Shown one piece after another: positions 12,001-24,459 of a stretch of 64,000 bases of DNA. The stretch spans positions 2,294,001 through 2,358,000 of the forward strand of contig NC_088320.1 of assembly GCF_910592395.1 (NCBI RefSeq). Reading direction: 5' to 3'. A program made the translations under genes and the position numbers. Below the pieces are notes generated by a model. That model did not search any database, was not told where the DNA came from, and saw only the letters and a program-made list of their open reading frames with translations. Position 1 is the stretch's first letter. The number at the start of each line of letters is the position of its first letter. The DNA is from Lineus longissimus (lineage: Eukaryota; Nemertea; Pilidiophora; Heteronemertea; Lineidae).

Positions 12001-15000
12001 CCACCTTGTCACGAGACTTCATCGAGCCAGAAGCCAAAGAAAGGTGACGGGATGATGGTTATTACATTAATATCATAGATTATGCATTACAGTGTGACAG
12101 ATATGAAAATCAGTGTATGAGAATGTTCACTCAACTAGAAGATTGGAGACGAAGGTTAATAGAACTGAAGCTATAATTGGAGTATCGGTTTCTACTTTTG
12201 ATCAATTCACAAGAAGCTGGTTCGTTGCGTGATCGTGCACGCTATGAAATCGACCAAAACTCCACGATAGACCTTACATTCCCCTTGAAAGATCTTTTAA
12301 GATATTGGGAGGTTTGAGAATGATCGACATTGAAGATTGCGATCGACTGCCTTGGTTGAAATTGAGAGGATTGATCTGGTTCACGGATAGTATCAAATAT
12401 CGTATCGTAAGGAGTGCGGGTAAAAACAGGTTTTGACGAAACGTCAATATCGCATCTAATAACATAACATATACACGAATGGCCGCCATAGGGTTTTCAA
12501 GACTGGTTGATACAGTCCAGAAAAACCACCTGTTTCTAGTATCTCATTAGCCTACGCTATCAACAGTTTTCGCATGGTGGCACAAAAAACACGATGGCCG
12601 ACATCCTCTCTCAGATTGCTGCCTTTGCACCCTGCTCACTGATCGGTATCCCCGTCGAACCGATTACGCACTGTGTCATGTATAACAACTATGTAAATGA
12701 GGACAGCTTCCCCCGGGGTAAGATCGTTGTCAGGGGAAATCGATACGAAATTCTGTTTATTTGGCATCTCCATCGTCGCGGGAATAGAGTTTGGTGATTT
12801 TAATTCTAGAGACATAGGACCTTTCTCTTTGAAAGGAGACCACAGACATTCCAGAATTGTTTTCAATCAGTGACATTCTTATCTTGTAACAGAACCAGTC
12901 CGACTAATTTGGTCATTTGCATGCATTCGTTGTCTTGAGAACATCTATGGAGGAGCGAATACCCATGCCGTGATGGTAATGGCAGCAATAACAGGAATAT
13001 ATGGGTCATTGGCCAAGCATTAATGGCCAATTGGACAGGTCACGTATCCAGTCTCAAGACTCTTTCACCAGGTACTAGATCACCATGTACCAAAGATGAT
13101 ACATACATACTACGTTAAGAGTGATTGTGGTCAGATCAGCCAATATTTAAACCGGGAACTAAAAGTAGAATTTGTGATATTTGGCCGAATAATATGCACA
13201 TTTACAGGGGAATGTTAGTGACAAATATATTCATTGTGAAAGCACGAATGGTTTTGATGTACTGTGAGATAAGAGAGACACCTATTGGCGAGTTCCCCGT
13301 AACTTAACCTGTCCTGCCTGGCTACTGCTTGTCGATTTCCTTAAATGTGTAAAACTCCCAAATTCCAGCCTCTGAATGAGGTCTGCTGCAAGGATCTCCT
13401 TAGCAAAATGGTCAAAACTGCAATACAACCTTTCTGTGTTTTCAAATGATATGACGGAACTTTACATACGCCATTGGTTATAATATAAAAGAGTCTTTGA
13501 CAAAAACTAGGATCACGATGTGTGACGCATACACAATTATAAATGTTTCTATAGACATTCCATCACTGACGCGCGATACAGCGTACCAGTGCTTGATGTA
13601 AGTTGCTAACCATTGCCTTCTGTGAGGTAAGGCAATTTCATTAAAAAGCTGCCTTACATCTCAAGAGTAGAAACCAGAAGACGATCCCTGTATCAACCAG
13701 GAGGCAGAATTGCAATTTCAATAGATTACAGCTAAAAGGAAGCCAATAATGGGAGCTTTGGGAACTAATCAGATTTGAATGAATTTTACACAGGAATGGA
13801 TGACTGCTTATTTCGTAATTGAAGGCATTTAGACAATCAATGTAACAGTCGCTTGTGTGTGACAATAGTGCAAGGGCAATCAGCGAAGAACTAACAAAGG
13901 GAACAAAAGATTCTATTATGCGCTTTGATCTCCGAGCTAATTACGGTCATGGCGTCTACACAACCATTCAGAAGAATCCGTCGGGATACAATAGGGCTGG
14001 ACACTTCTTCCAGGAAGACATTGGCAATACACACTGTCATGCTGCTTTGTGATGTATCGTGTTTGCTGCTACCATGCAAATGACACATGCAAGCTGAGTG
14101 GAGATGCGTATTTTTCAATTAAGCGCCGTTGCTCAAGACTGTGTTAGTTTGGATAAACAAAACGCCCACATTGCTGGGAATCAAACGCGCCGTAAAAATA
14201 CAAATTCTTTGATGTAGCGGTTTAAGACAAGATGGGTTGTCACAAGGCACTAAAAGCGCGTCTGTGTTCGCTGAGCGTGCTGATACATTCCTGGCAGTGG
14301 TTTGAAACCATGATGGCCGTTTTATAGGGGTGCATATAAAAGGTATGAAACTCGATGGAACTAAAGGCGTAGTGGTTTCTTTGCTCTGAGCCTGTAATTT
14401 GAGTGCTGATTACCATCTATGCCCGCGTAGACATTTCAATACAATAGGTTCCCTTGCCTTTTACCATGCATAAGGCAGAGCTATTTAACTACACAGGATA
14501 ATTCTAGAGTGGGCACCGCCAACAAATACGCCCATTTTAATTGTTCACGCGATACAGCCATAAACATCGCAACAAACATATTATTTCTATCACGCGATAT
14601 GCGATGAGCTACATTAAACATCTTTTTCTCAACCCCAGGGGAACAGTGCTGACTAATCCTCTTCCGAGTCAACAGTCACAATGCGACAGTTTAGTGTAAG
14701 ACGATACGACATCAGCTGCCTGGCTGAACAGTGCCAAACGCTCTCGGGGAGTTCGGCTGCCTCATCACGGAATAATGGGTGAAAGGCGATGTTTTACTTA
14801 GTATTGATGAAGAGGACAATCGTGTAACAACTTAAAAAGGGAGTACTGTTGCGAAGATCTTGTGCACTAAGCATTTTTATTGTGCTTTGATGACCTTTCT
14901 TGAATCACCTCGAGCTTGTAATGTAGAAGGACCAAGCCTTCCAACCCGCCGGAAAATCCCGATGTCTCGTATTCAATATAGATCAAATGAGATACATGTA

Positions 15001-16480
15001 GGCGTTTTCCTTCATACTACGAAGAGGACAATCTCAAATGTTTCCTTCCTAACCAAAGCCTTTTCGTCTCGGTCGCGAAAAGGTGGATAACAATCATTGA
15101 TATTTAATGTACAACAGAGAGCTGAATAAGCCCATTGGGGCTCCGAATGAATAGTTAAAAGCAATCCGCTTGTTGATGGATATTAGTTCCTTTCCTGGGC
15201 AGCTGCCACGGCACTCAAGTGTGGTACTTGAATGTTCGGTTTAGAGAAAGCGTTAGCTGGGGCAGTATTCCCTCAACCAACAATATCGGGTGATTTGCAA
15301 TGGAATGAAGGAGAAAACTGGAGACTGATACAGATTAAGTAGCCTGCGCTGTCAAAGAGAAATACACTCTGGGAGCGCGGCGGCGTATTGGCCGTTAGAT
15401 TGAGTACAAGACTTCTGAGTATTGCATATGGTCGTTTCTATAAGGCAAGAGACCCATGTGTGTGTCTGCTCAATCTCAGAATTTACTTTTTAATGATCTC
15501 AATCTATCTTTTCTGAAATAACGCTTAACGAATCTAATCAGATCTATAAAAGGGAGATTGATTGTCTACGACGTGATTTGAATTAAATCTGGATCATTAG
15601 TGATCATCATTTGATACACCATAACAGATGATTGAGTAGCTCCCCATGTGAAATGCATAAGCGGCTTGTGTTGATGAATTATATCCGTGATGATAGATGA
15701 ATCGTTCTGTGAGAAAAATCCACTGGGTTCCATTTCTTTGCGCTAATTAAAACAACGAAGAAAACGAAGAAACTTTCATAATCTGGTGTTCGTAAAAGGT
15801 ATTCCGTAACGTTAGACTTTGGAAATATCACCAGAAAAGCAAAATAAGATGATAAGATTGCCGATTAGAAAGTAATAACCAGCGGGCCTGAGGCGTGGGC
15901 AGAAGCTTGATTAAAAAATCGTCAGAACCGGCTGTATCACCGACACGTCTGGGCGACTAACTGTAGTTGATGGCTAAAATATTGACTAGACATGCATATA
16001 CGGTGATACAGACTTATGCGATCGGCCAATGGAAATGCAATCAGATATGGTTGCTTTCTTTTGTTTGTTTCCAGTACCTGGAAGGCTGAGCCGATACAAC
16101 ACCACCCGTCAACCAACATACATCACAATGAGAGTAATGTACCTTACCCACGACAGAAAAACACTGGTGTGAGCCTTGGGCGCTGATGGTTTTATCGTAG
16201 TATATAGAGCCGGATTTGCAGTTTTCGTCTCTGCTGTCGGATATGGTAAAAAATACTTGGTGAGATTGTAGATTGATGCCACGCAAAGCCGGAACGGACG
16301 TGTCTGGGTTTTTTTGCTGCGATGCCGGGCCTTGCATGAATACATATCAATGATGTACATCATCTGAATTATATCTTCTCTCCAAGCCAATTTCCAAAGC
16401 CAAGATGGCTGATAAATATCTTGCCTGTTTTGCCAGCGGAAGCAAAGTTTGGCTTCCTCTCCGGTTATTTGCTTTCAGCG
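9070..16480. other. Intergenic, no gene recognised
   Basis: No exon, RNA gene or repeat is supported. A short cysteine-bearing frame at 9700-9963 was examined and not accepted. Confidence 0.45.
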
Positions 16481-16484
16481 GCTG

Positions 16485-16870
16485 TCACGTGACCTCATAT
16501 CTCCCGCTTACTTGTAATCACACTATTCATGTCTTCTAGTTTGAAGGTGCAATTTGCGATATCACTATATGTGGATTCGTATTTTTTTTGTTTTTATCAC
16601 TCCCGATCACAAGTGTACAGAAAAAAAACATGTGTACAGAAAAAAATTATGTTTGGCACAATAGCCTGTCTGATGCCTAGCCAGTTTTTACCAAAGGATG
16701 TTTGCTCTGCTATCATATAGCTTCGACGTTTCCTTATTTTTCGCACACGACATGCGACCACAGGATTTTGATATCTCGCTTCCCCAGATCAGCTAGCTTG
16801 AGGTTGCAATTTGCGTCTACTTCCGACGACTGATGATAGTTCTTGTTTGTTTTTACCAAAGTCGAAACCA
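16485..16870. repeat. Two-copy degenerate direct repeat, about 250-bp spacing
   Basis: GTTTGAAGGTGCAATTTGCG near 16538 matches CTTGAGGTTGCAATTTGCG near 16798. In both copies this follows a variant of ATATCTC(G/C)C and precedes a TTGTTTTTA tract. A small tandem GTGTACAGAAAAAAA duplication sits at about 16613-16648. Confidence 0.45.
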
Positions 16871-16879
16871 GGCAATCAA

Positions 16880-18100
16880 TAATAATTGGGGAAGCAATTG
16901 CGTCTTTGATGAATGAAGCCGTAAGCTTAGCAAGGTGTTTTCTTTCATCAGGAAGATCATTTAAAAGTTGACACAGATGGGTTACAACTCTTTCCTGGCC
17001 TAATCAGGCAAGGCAACTTTAAGTTTTTACTATCGATATTAGAATTCCTTTTATCTGTTGCTTTTAAAACATCGGATCCTGAAAGATGTGAGGCTGATCA
17101 TTCTCAATAAATTCGGGCACTATCCATAGTGGCCAACTGTTGCCTGCCCTTCTTCTCAATAAAGCATGATTTCATGAATCCATATTTTAAAGATCACTGC
17201 TTTAGCTTCGGCTAGTCTACAGTATTGCTCTTGTTTGTGTCATCTCAATAGATCTCAGAGAGCAACTCTGGGCCGTGCACCTACCACTCAACTAACCCAT
17301 CTGCAGTACTGTAGACTATTAATCCAATTCCTCAGTACCGGATGCAGCTTCAGTCATGGCCATTGCCAATCTCTTATATGCCTTGGGATTACAGATCATG
17401 GCGTCGGCCCCTAAACACCATGGGACGCAATGCCAAATGGTCGCAGCACCATCCAAACCGTTGCTCACTTCCGAACAAAGGCGATATCCTATTTCTGGTC
17501 GACCAAGTCCCACAGACCAGACCACCGCCTCCTCTCAACCACAGGACTGAAGCGTACTTGCAATAAATTGACCATTATCTTTGCGGTCTCTTGCTGACCA
17601 TCAATCAATGCATGGCCTTATAAACCACGTCACGGCGGGTCATCCCGTCTAATATTACCATTTACATGTCTAGGATCTGGCGGAGTTGCATGTTGAATGA
17701 GAATCAGATGATAAATCGGCCTTGTCATAGGCAAATGGGAAACCAAAAGACAAATGGTGTGCTCATCTTATGTTTGAGCGGAATGGTAGAAACTTGTATA
17801 TACCGACTGACGATCGTTCTGCGTACTTACGCATGTGTCCGAGCTCTAGGGTACGCATAGTGCGTACAATATGGGGCGAATCCCAACTGAACCGACGACA
17901 TTATTCAAAGTGATAAGGGTAAAATGCATGATACCTACAGAGCAAAGCTGTTGAGCACCTTCATACGACGAAGACTTTGAGTAGGCCTACATTTCACTAG
18001 ACTCGTGACAACAACAGAAGTTGCTTTCATCTGAACTTCAGTGTTGCAAGTCGCCAAGATCAAACCAAACTGACTCAAAGAGTAACCTACACATTCGTTA
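16880..18100. other. Intergenic, no gene recognised
   Basis: A minus-strand frame at 17319-17525 has protein-like composition but no recognisable family or splice partners. A box-A-like tRNA motif on the minus strand at about 17280-17300 has no matching box B. Confidence 0.4.
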
Positions 18101-18111
18101 CGAAAACGATT

Positions 18112-18340
18112 TTCGTTTTCAAAAACGTCTATTTATTCAGATTTATTCCAGGCTTCTCCGTTTGTTTAGCGGAGTCGGATTCCGCATCAGAAATTCCAAC
18201 AGTAGCTGGAGCAATATTGATGTGGCCCGCCATCAATCACACAAGTTGCTCATCCCGACAGCTCGGGATTATCACGGCTCTCGACTATAATATGAGGCAA
18301 TCTGTGACCCAAGCCGTTTAAGGATGACATTGGTTTTTGC
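18112..18340 (+). repeat. Dispersed repeat, copy 1
   Basis: About 230 bp that aligns directly with 20441-20665. Shared anchors are AACGTCTATTTATTCAGAT / AACGTCTGTTCATTCGGAT, GAGCAATATTGA / GGGCAATATTGA, CATCAATCA, and CTCGACTATAATATGAGGC / CTCGACTATTATAGCAGGC. Divergence is substantial, so this is an old duplication or repeat family. No coding potential is seen. Confidence 0.55.
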
Positions 18341-19887
18341 CGGGGTAGTGAATCGAATCGGTGAGGAGTGTGGTCGGTAAAGCTGCTGTGTCCTCGCGGT
18401 TTCTTATCTAGCCAGTATTACATGTCGTCCCCACTGACAAACTACACGTAGTCAAATGCACCAATCCCAGCCTATCGTTCATTAGGTTTCAGAGAAATAT
18501 GGCCGGAGTCTCTTTCTCTTGCCTACAGTGCAGACCCGGGAATGCAGACAGTCAAAGAAAAAAATGGCGAGGCGAATGTCAGCGTCTACTCACCCCTGGG
18601 AGGGCTTCGGGCGTCCAGGGTAACCCAATAATGAAATTGATACGCTATCACAAACAAATTAGACAGTTCTGGTATGATAAAGATAGCATGGCGGAGGTGA
18701 GTTATAACCAAGACACCTGATCATGTTTTGTGATGTGACAACATCTTAGAATATCATATCCGGTTACCATAAATGTATGTAAATTGAGACAGGGAACCAG
18801 TAGTGTACAAAGTCAGCCAAATTACTCTAGGTAAGGGGTTTCGATGGCATGACTAAAGATACAAAGGAAGTACATTGCATTGCACTTGACGATTGTATGT
18901 GCCTAGAATTTGATTCTAAGTCTCATTGGTCTGGCATAAAGGTATCACTTTGAGACGAGACATCATCCAATTTCTAAGGGAGCGGTATCAGAGTACATTG
19001 TATGGCTTTGGGCTAGAAGAAGATCGTTTGGTAGAAAATTACAAAGTGGGAACGGCAAAGCGGATAGTCTGCCAAGCCGCGGCCACTTCTTTAGCTGGCA
19101 TCTTGTGTCTGAGAGGGAGATTCTGATTCAAGCCGGCTTACGGCTTCTCAAACTTCTTTGGTTTCAAAGACGGACCGCGAACCAATCTACGTGGACATGT
19201 CCAAGTAATTTTCTCAATTGGCAGATTTACATGTATTGCCTCGAAGAGCTCTGTGACGAGATTCCGATGGTAATCGAGGGATGTTCACTTCTAAGGGTGC
19301 AACGAACTGGCAGAGTTGTTTGCTCCCTGTGCATGGTAGGGTCAATTTATGATCGATAAGTGGAGTCTGTGGTAAACGATTGCGTTTTCGAGTAAGTCCT
19401 CAAAAAAGTATTTGAGGAAGAGACGTTTCAATCGGTAGTCTTTTGGGATAAAAATCAGGACATCCCACACACAGTCTGCATGGACTAATTCATCAACTGG
19501 CAACTGCGAAGATCACAATTGTTCCAACTGTTTTTAATACCTTGCCAATGGATTTCTAAACTTTAACACCCACGTATTGTTTTTCTTCGAAATGTGTCTA
19601 GTGACATTTCAAAATTGTTTTATTAGCATTTAGTGGTAAGATAGACTAGAATGTGGATGTGGGCGTTTGTCTGTTTCGAAAAGATGCAGGGTGGTTGATC
19701 AAATAGGATACAGCGTTTACATTTCATGACATTAAACATTACCGACGATGAAAAAGCAATTAACAAGCAATGAAACGATGAACAAAGGCAAGATCACGAT
19801 AGACAGAATGCCTCCAAAGCTCTGTCAGAACAAAGCAACTCTGACATTTTAAATAGCAGTTACTGTGGTCTTTATCAGTAATCTTAT

Positions 19888-20236
19888 CCCGGTGTAATGT
19901 TTTTGAGTGTTTCTATTTTTGAGTGTTTCCCCTCATTGTTTGGGAACGCTAAAAGATAGATTGACAAGTTTTTCTGTGTTTCCCCCTATTGAAAAGTCAT
20001 GGTCTCTCTAGCTGCCTATTGTTTTGAAACACTGACACATGGGAAACAACCACAGATGTTACACCGGTTTAACATTTTTGGTTGTTCCCCATATTTTAGT
20101 GTTTCCATACGATAGGCAGCTAGAACGACCATGACTTTTCAAAACGAGGAAACAGAGAGAAAGGTGTCAATTTGTCGTTCTCAAACAAAGAGGTTAAACA
20201 CTGAGAAAAATGTTAACAAAAAAGGCTTACACCGGG
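19888..20236. mobile_element. Fold-back (long inverted-repeat) element, MITE-like
   Basis: The ends are CCCGGTGTAA (19888-19897) and TTACACCGGG (20227-20236). The arms, about 150 bp each, complement one another imperfectly over their whole length around a short central loop near 20060-20085. For example, TGAAAAGTCATGGTC near 19988 pairs with GACCATGACTTTTCA near 20128, and CTAGCTGCCTAT pairs with ATAGGCAGCTAG. A transcript would form a long hairpin. I found no convincing target duplication, so the superfamily is undetermined. Confidence 0.7.
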
Positions 20237-20440
20237 CCTGCCTTCTGGTTGTGACTTCGTCCAGAGGCCCAGGTATATTGCTGCAGAAAAAAAAGCATCC
20301 CGAAATATCGAGATTGTGGGTGAAGAAATAATGCATACACATTGATATACCGGCAAGCGAAAATGGTGAATTCCCGAGTATTGCATGAACCATCTGTCTC
20401 CATCAGCCTTCCGAAGCCAGGAGCCAAATCAATTTCCTGT

Positions 20441-20665
20441 CGTTTGTAAAACGTCTGTTCATTCGGATGTATTCGCGACTTCTCAGTTTGCAATTCTGCT
20501 GTAGGAGTCCGTGGTAATCATTTCACCAGTTGCTGGCGGCGGGAGGGGCAATATTGAACTCCCACATCAATCAAAAGAACTGGGGATAATAGAGAACCAG
20601 GGATTACGGAAGACCTCGACTATTATAGCAGGCGATCTATGACCCTAGAGCGGCTTAGGAAAGGC
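20441..20665 (+). repeat. Dispersed repeat, copy 2
   Basis: Direct, diverged copy of 18112-18340. The fold-back element at 19888-20236 lies between the two copies. Confidence 0.55.
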
Positions 20666-20669
20666 TTTG

Positions 20670-23600
20670 GTGAGAGTGAAAGAAGACGAAATGAGATTGA
20701 TGTGGTGTAGAATATTGTTGAAGCTCCAGCAGTGCCATGACTAGTGCAGACTGCACACAAAGTGGACTAGTGGTTCTAGATTGGCAATCAGATGCGGTGT
20801 TATGACAAGATCAACCCATCTAAAGATTATGTATTCCGCCCTGTCATTACTGATATAAAGTACGGTGAGACACTGAGGCCGTGGCTGGATGGGCAGGCTA
20901 AACTACTGACACGAGGTAACATTCTAGTGTCCGTGGCTATGAAAACAGAGATATCGTATCACCTTTTTTGTAAACTGCTGGCTTTGTTATGCCACCTGTT
21001 CATCTACATAAGCAATCCATAGATGCCTTTATAACCATACTGAGAAATATCACTCACACATGCAGTTTACAACACAATACAACATGCCCTTAAACATATA
21101 GTACCTACCGAATAGCAGCCTATCATGCCCTATATATCACTGAATCTGACCAAGCAAATCCAACATGTTCACTATATCATTAAGATTAACGAGGAAAATG
21201 TATAGGCCACGCAAAACCATGCGTACACAGAGGAAGATTTGAATTAAATATCACAAGGAATTCGAAAATTCGAGAAGACGTATGCTTGGGAGCTACCACA
21301 CAGAATGTGTGTTCACCTTTTCCTCAAGCCAGCAACTAACATTGAATACACGCGTTTAATACGTTACGCCATCGAGCTCGAGCGAGCATGACCTTTTGTT
21401 AGAACGATTGTGTTACATGATGCAAATGCGCTATTGACAGTGCAACAACCATGCAATGCGGGTCTGTGGAACTGAGTCGGATCTAGAGACAATGGTTTTT
21501 CGGTGCGGATTAGTTAGAACTGTTTATGTCTATACTATGATTATGACAAATCCTGTCCTTGGTACTTATACTAGCTAAGTAGAGCAAAATGTTCTTCTCA
21601 TAAGTACTGAACCTGGTTCTGCAGCAGATGCACATACTCTGTTACAAACTAGCGAGAAAAATAAATTTGATTGCGAGTGCTGGATTAGCTTGCAGGATCG
21701 GTCCCTCAGTTTGAGAGACATTTGGCCCATGGTGATGCAGCCTGTTCTATCCAAGATAATATTCATGAGTTGCATTGAAAATCCCCGAAGGAAATTACAG
21801 TGTCTGCAGGCGGGTTCATCTTTATGCATGAAGCGAGAAAATGTCTATAAATTTGCCTTGTTTGGAAGGTAAATGAACCGCACTGGGTGATTTGAATATG
21901 GCTGGTCGCGTACCTTCTTGATAATTTCGCTGGTTCTATGGAAACCGCAGGTTAGGCAAACTGAATATATTCATCTATCCTCCCATGGACGGCAGATGGC
22001 CAACTCCAGGGCAGCTTTCTCGAATGGTTAATGAAGCACAGGTTTAACCTGCCAAGTCATTTTGGACATTGGAGGGGTGCAATGGGTTTCTCCCATCTCG
22101 TGGTACATCGAAGCTATTCACGCTTGTACGAGGAATATATTAAATACTGAATCAAACAGGACCCAGTCCCCAAACTGAGCATATCTATAAGTCTTGATGA
22201 CTGACTTGGTTCAATATAGCTCCTGCCTACCGTTTAAGAAGCTAGTAGCGATCATCCACGTTGGTATACACTATTCCTGAAACCTCTTATAAACATTTAT
22301 CATGTCCATATTCACACGCTGGCGGCACAATATTCCAACTAGCCTACATCTCTCCAGAATTAGTTCATTAGTTGACATTCATGGGATCGTCCCTCGATGA
22401 CTGCTTCAAGCTGCTGTCATCAGCTTGCTATTCTGCTGAGGCTTTACACTCGAATGAACCACGAAATTGGTAGCTAGCATGACAGGTTAGTATAGGATCT
22501 GGTGTCAAATACTAGGCGAATTACTTATGGTTCGTTTGAGCCACAACCCGTTTGTGATGGGGGCAAATTCAATCATTTTCGCTAAGCACATCATGCGATC
22601 TTAGAGTCTGGTTGCTCTGAGATGCGACGGAACTGTAATGTGTCTGCATCTATGATACGACGGCTTTTAGCCGCAGAAAACTTTTGATTTGAAAGAAATA
22701 GCCCTTTGAGAATATGAATCTTCCTAATCCTGATGTTTTTTCTTTGTCTCCTCTCAGTGAAGGGTCTGTTGATCAGCAAACCTTCGCGAACAGATCTTAG
22801 TCAGGAAATAGTGTTGTTAAAACATATTGATCTACGATGTTCAATCGGTAGAAGGCTGAAACTAAGGGTAAATTTCCCTTCTGAGGCACTTACGAAGTGT
22901 TCCTTTCTGTGGAGCCTTGGTATAGATCACGTCTGGGTATTTACTTAGAGAAGGGTCAGCGGAGCAGCCTAATCAACCCCTCATGTACAGAACTGGGGCA
23001 GGAAATTGCGTTGTTAATGCATTGATCGCTTTCGTAGAAATGTCAAGATATTGGATGCTTGCTCAGCTAGCACTGTGCTGTTGACAACAATTTTCATGGT
23101 GGACTTTCTCCTATACACCAGTATACCAGGAGTCTTGAGTAAACTTAGCAGGGAGATTTCGGCTGGCTTCTACTTGTTTTCCCACCAGGGTCCTCATATG
23201 TGCTTAGAGCGTTGAGTGTTCTGAGAACATGCTCAATACCCAGCCACCTGACACTTATGGGGCATGATGTTCGGAAGGAATATGACGGATGGTGCTTGAC
23301 TTAACACATGGCTAAAAGGAAAAGGTTGTTTCCTTGCTGGGTAGAAGTGTGCATTATTCGTAACGGGCCATGGTTAGGTAAAGGCAACGAAGTGTATCTG
23401 TATGCCTGGGAATTGTGAGAATGGTTAGGTCAATCCTGAGTCCTCAATGTCATCAGAGTAAAACCCATCTGACCGGTCGCTACATTCTTTCCCACCGTGT
23501 CAATATCGCTGATGGTTTGATTAGCGTCTATTCGTTCTTATTTGTTATGAAGTCATGATAACTTTGCCCTATCCTTAATATCGACATAGTCACGCATATC

Positions 23601-23840
23601 ATTAAGCCAGTTGTGTGGAAGAAGGTGGATGGCGTGAGCAGTTAGAAGGAAGATACAGGCAGAAGTGGTATTGATATGATGAAGCATGATTTGTGCTTAG
23701 TATACCGAGTTCCACTACGATTCTTGTAAGATTCGCATTACTAACTTCTAGTAATCGAGCATCAATTTACATGCAGTGTAATAACATGTGTACGATTACA
23801 TCAGAAACACTCTTTCATTCCACGTGAAGTACCCAATGCG
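20670..23840. other. Intergenic, no gene recognised
   Basis: Nothing is supported as coding. A weak direct repetition (22755-22870 against 22950-23050, sharing GTTGTTAA and CATTGATC blocks) is the only structure noticed. Confidence 0.4.
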
Positions 23841-23844
23841 TCTA

Positions 23845-24250
23845 TGTAGCCCGACATCCTAGCACCAATCAAAGCCATTTTTCTTTCCTCTGTAACTCTA
23901 CCAAGCAGAGTGAACATGCTTTCTTCGTTTGTCGTGCTGCAGCACGCCTACTCATAAAAATCCTTCAGTCCTCTTAACAAGTACGCGGTTCCTCTTGCAC
24001 GATATTCCAACATCAACCAAAGCTATTCCTTCAAACTATTCCTAGCGGGGTGTACAGCCACACTTTCTCCATTTGTTGTGCTTCGACACGACAGGCAAGC
24101 GGCAACTCCGGAACCCATCCTCTGCACTAGGCGTGTTCCTGTCGATGATATCCCAGCATCAATCACGGCTATTCTTTCTGACTACATATACCAAGCGGGG
24201 TGTACCATCTTCTTTGTCGCACTGCGGCACGGCAACCTTGCTCCAAGTCA
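23845..24250. repeat. Degenerate tandem repeat, about 146-bp unit, three copies
   Basis: Unit starts near 23861, 24009 and 24155 share a variant of AGCATCAATCAAAGCTATT. Each is followed after about 40 bp by CCAAGCGGGGTGTAC-like sequence and then TTTGTCGTGCTGCRGCACG. The spacings are 148 and 146 bp. A more decayed copy may begin near 24359. Overlapping open frames at 24073-24460 lie on the array and are probably not genes. Confidence 0.6.
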
Positions 24251-24459
24251 AGGACACTCTTTCTTCCTCAAACTCAATGCGTTCTTGAAGCACGAGCAGA
24301 GAGCAGGGACACGCTTTTTTCTACAGCATCTAGTGCATTCCTCTTGCACGATAGCCTAGCGCCAACACGGGAAAACACAGCCTTCCTATGTGTACAAGAG
24401 CATTCTTGTAAGCACGACAGCCTCTCGCCAATCAACAGGACATCTTCCTTCGTCTATTG

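Noticed and set aside
17280..17300. Minus-strand TAGTTGAGTGGTAG resembling tRNA box A
   Set aside because: No box B or foldable anticodon and T arms follow.
17319..17525. Minus-strand frame with protein-like composition
   Set aside because: No family recognised, no clear acceptor, and a stop just upstream of the first usable codons.
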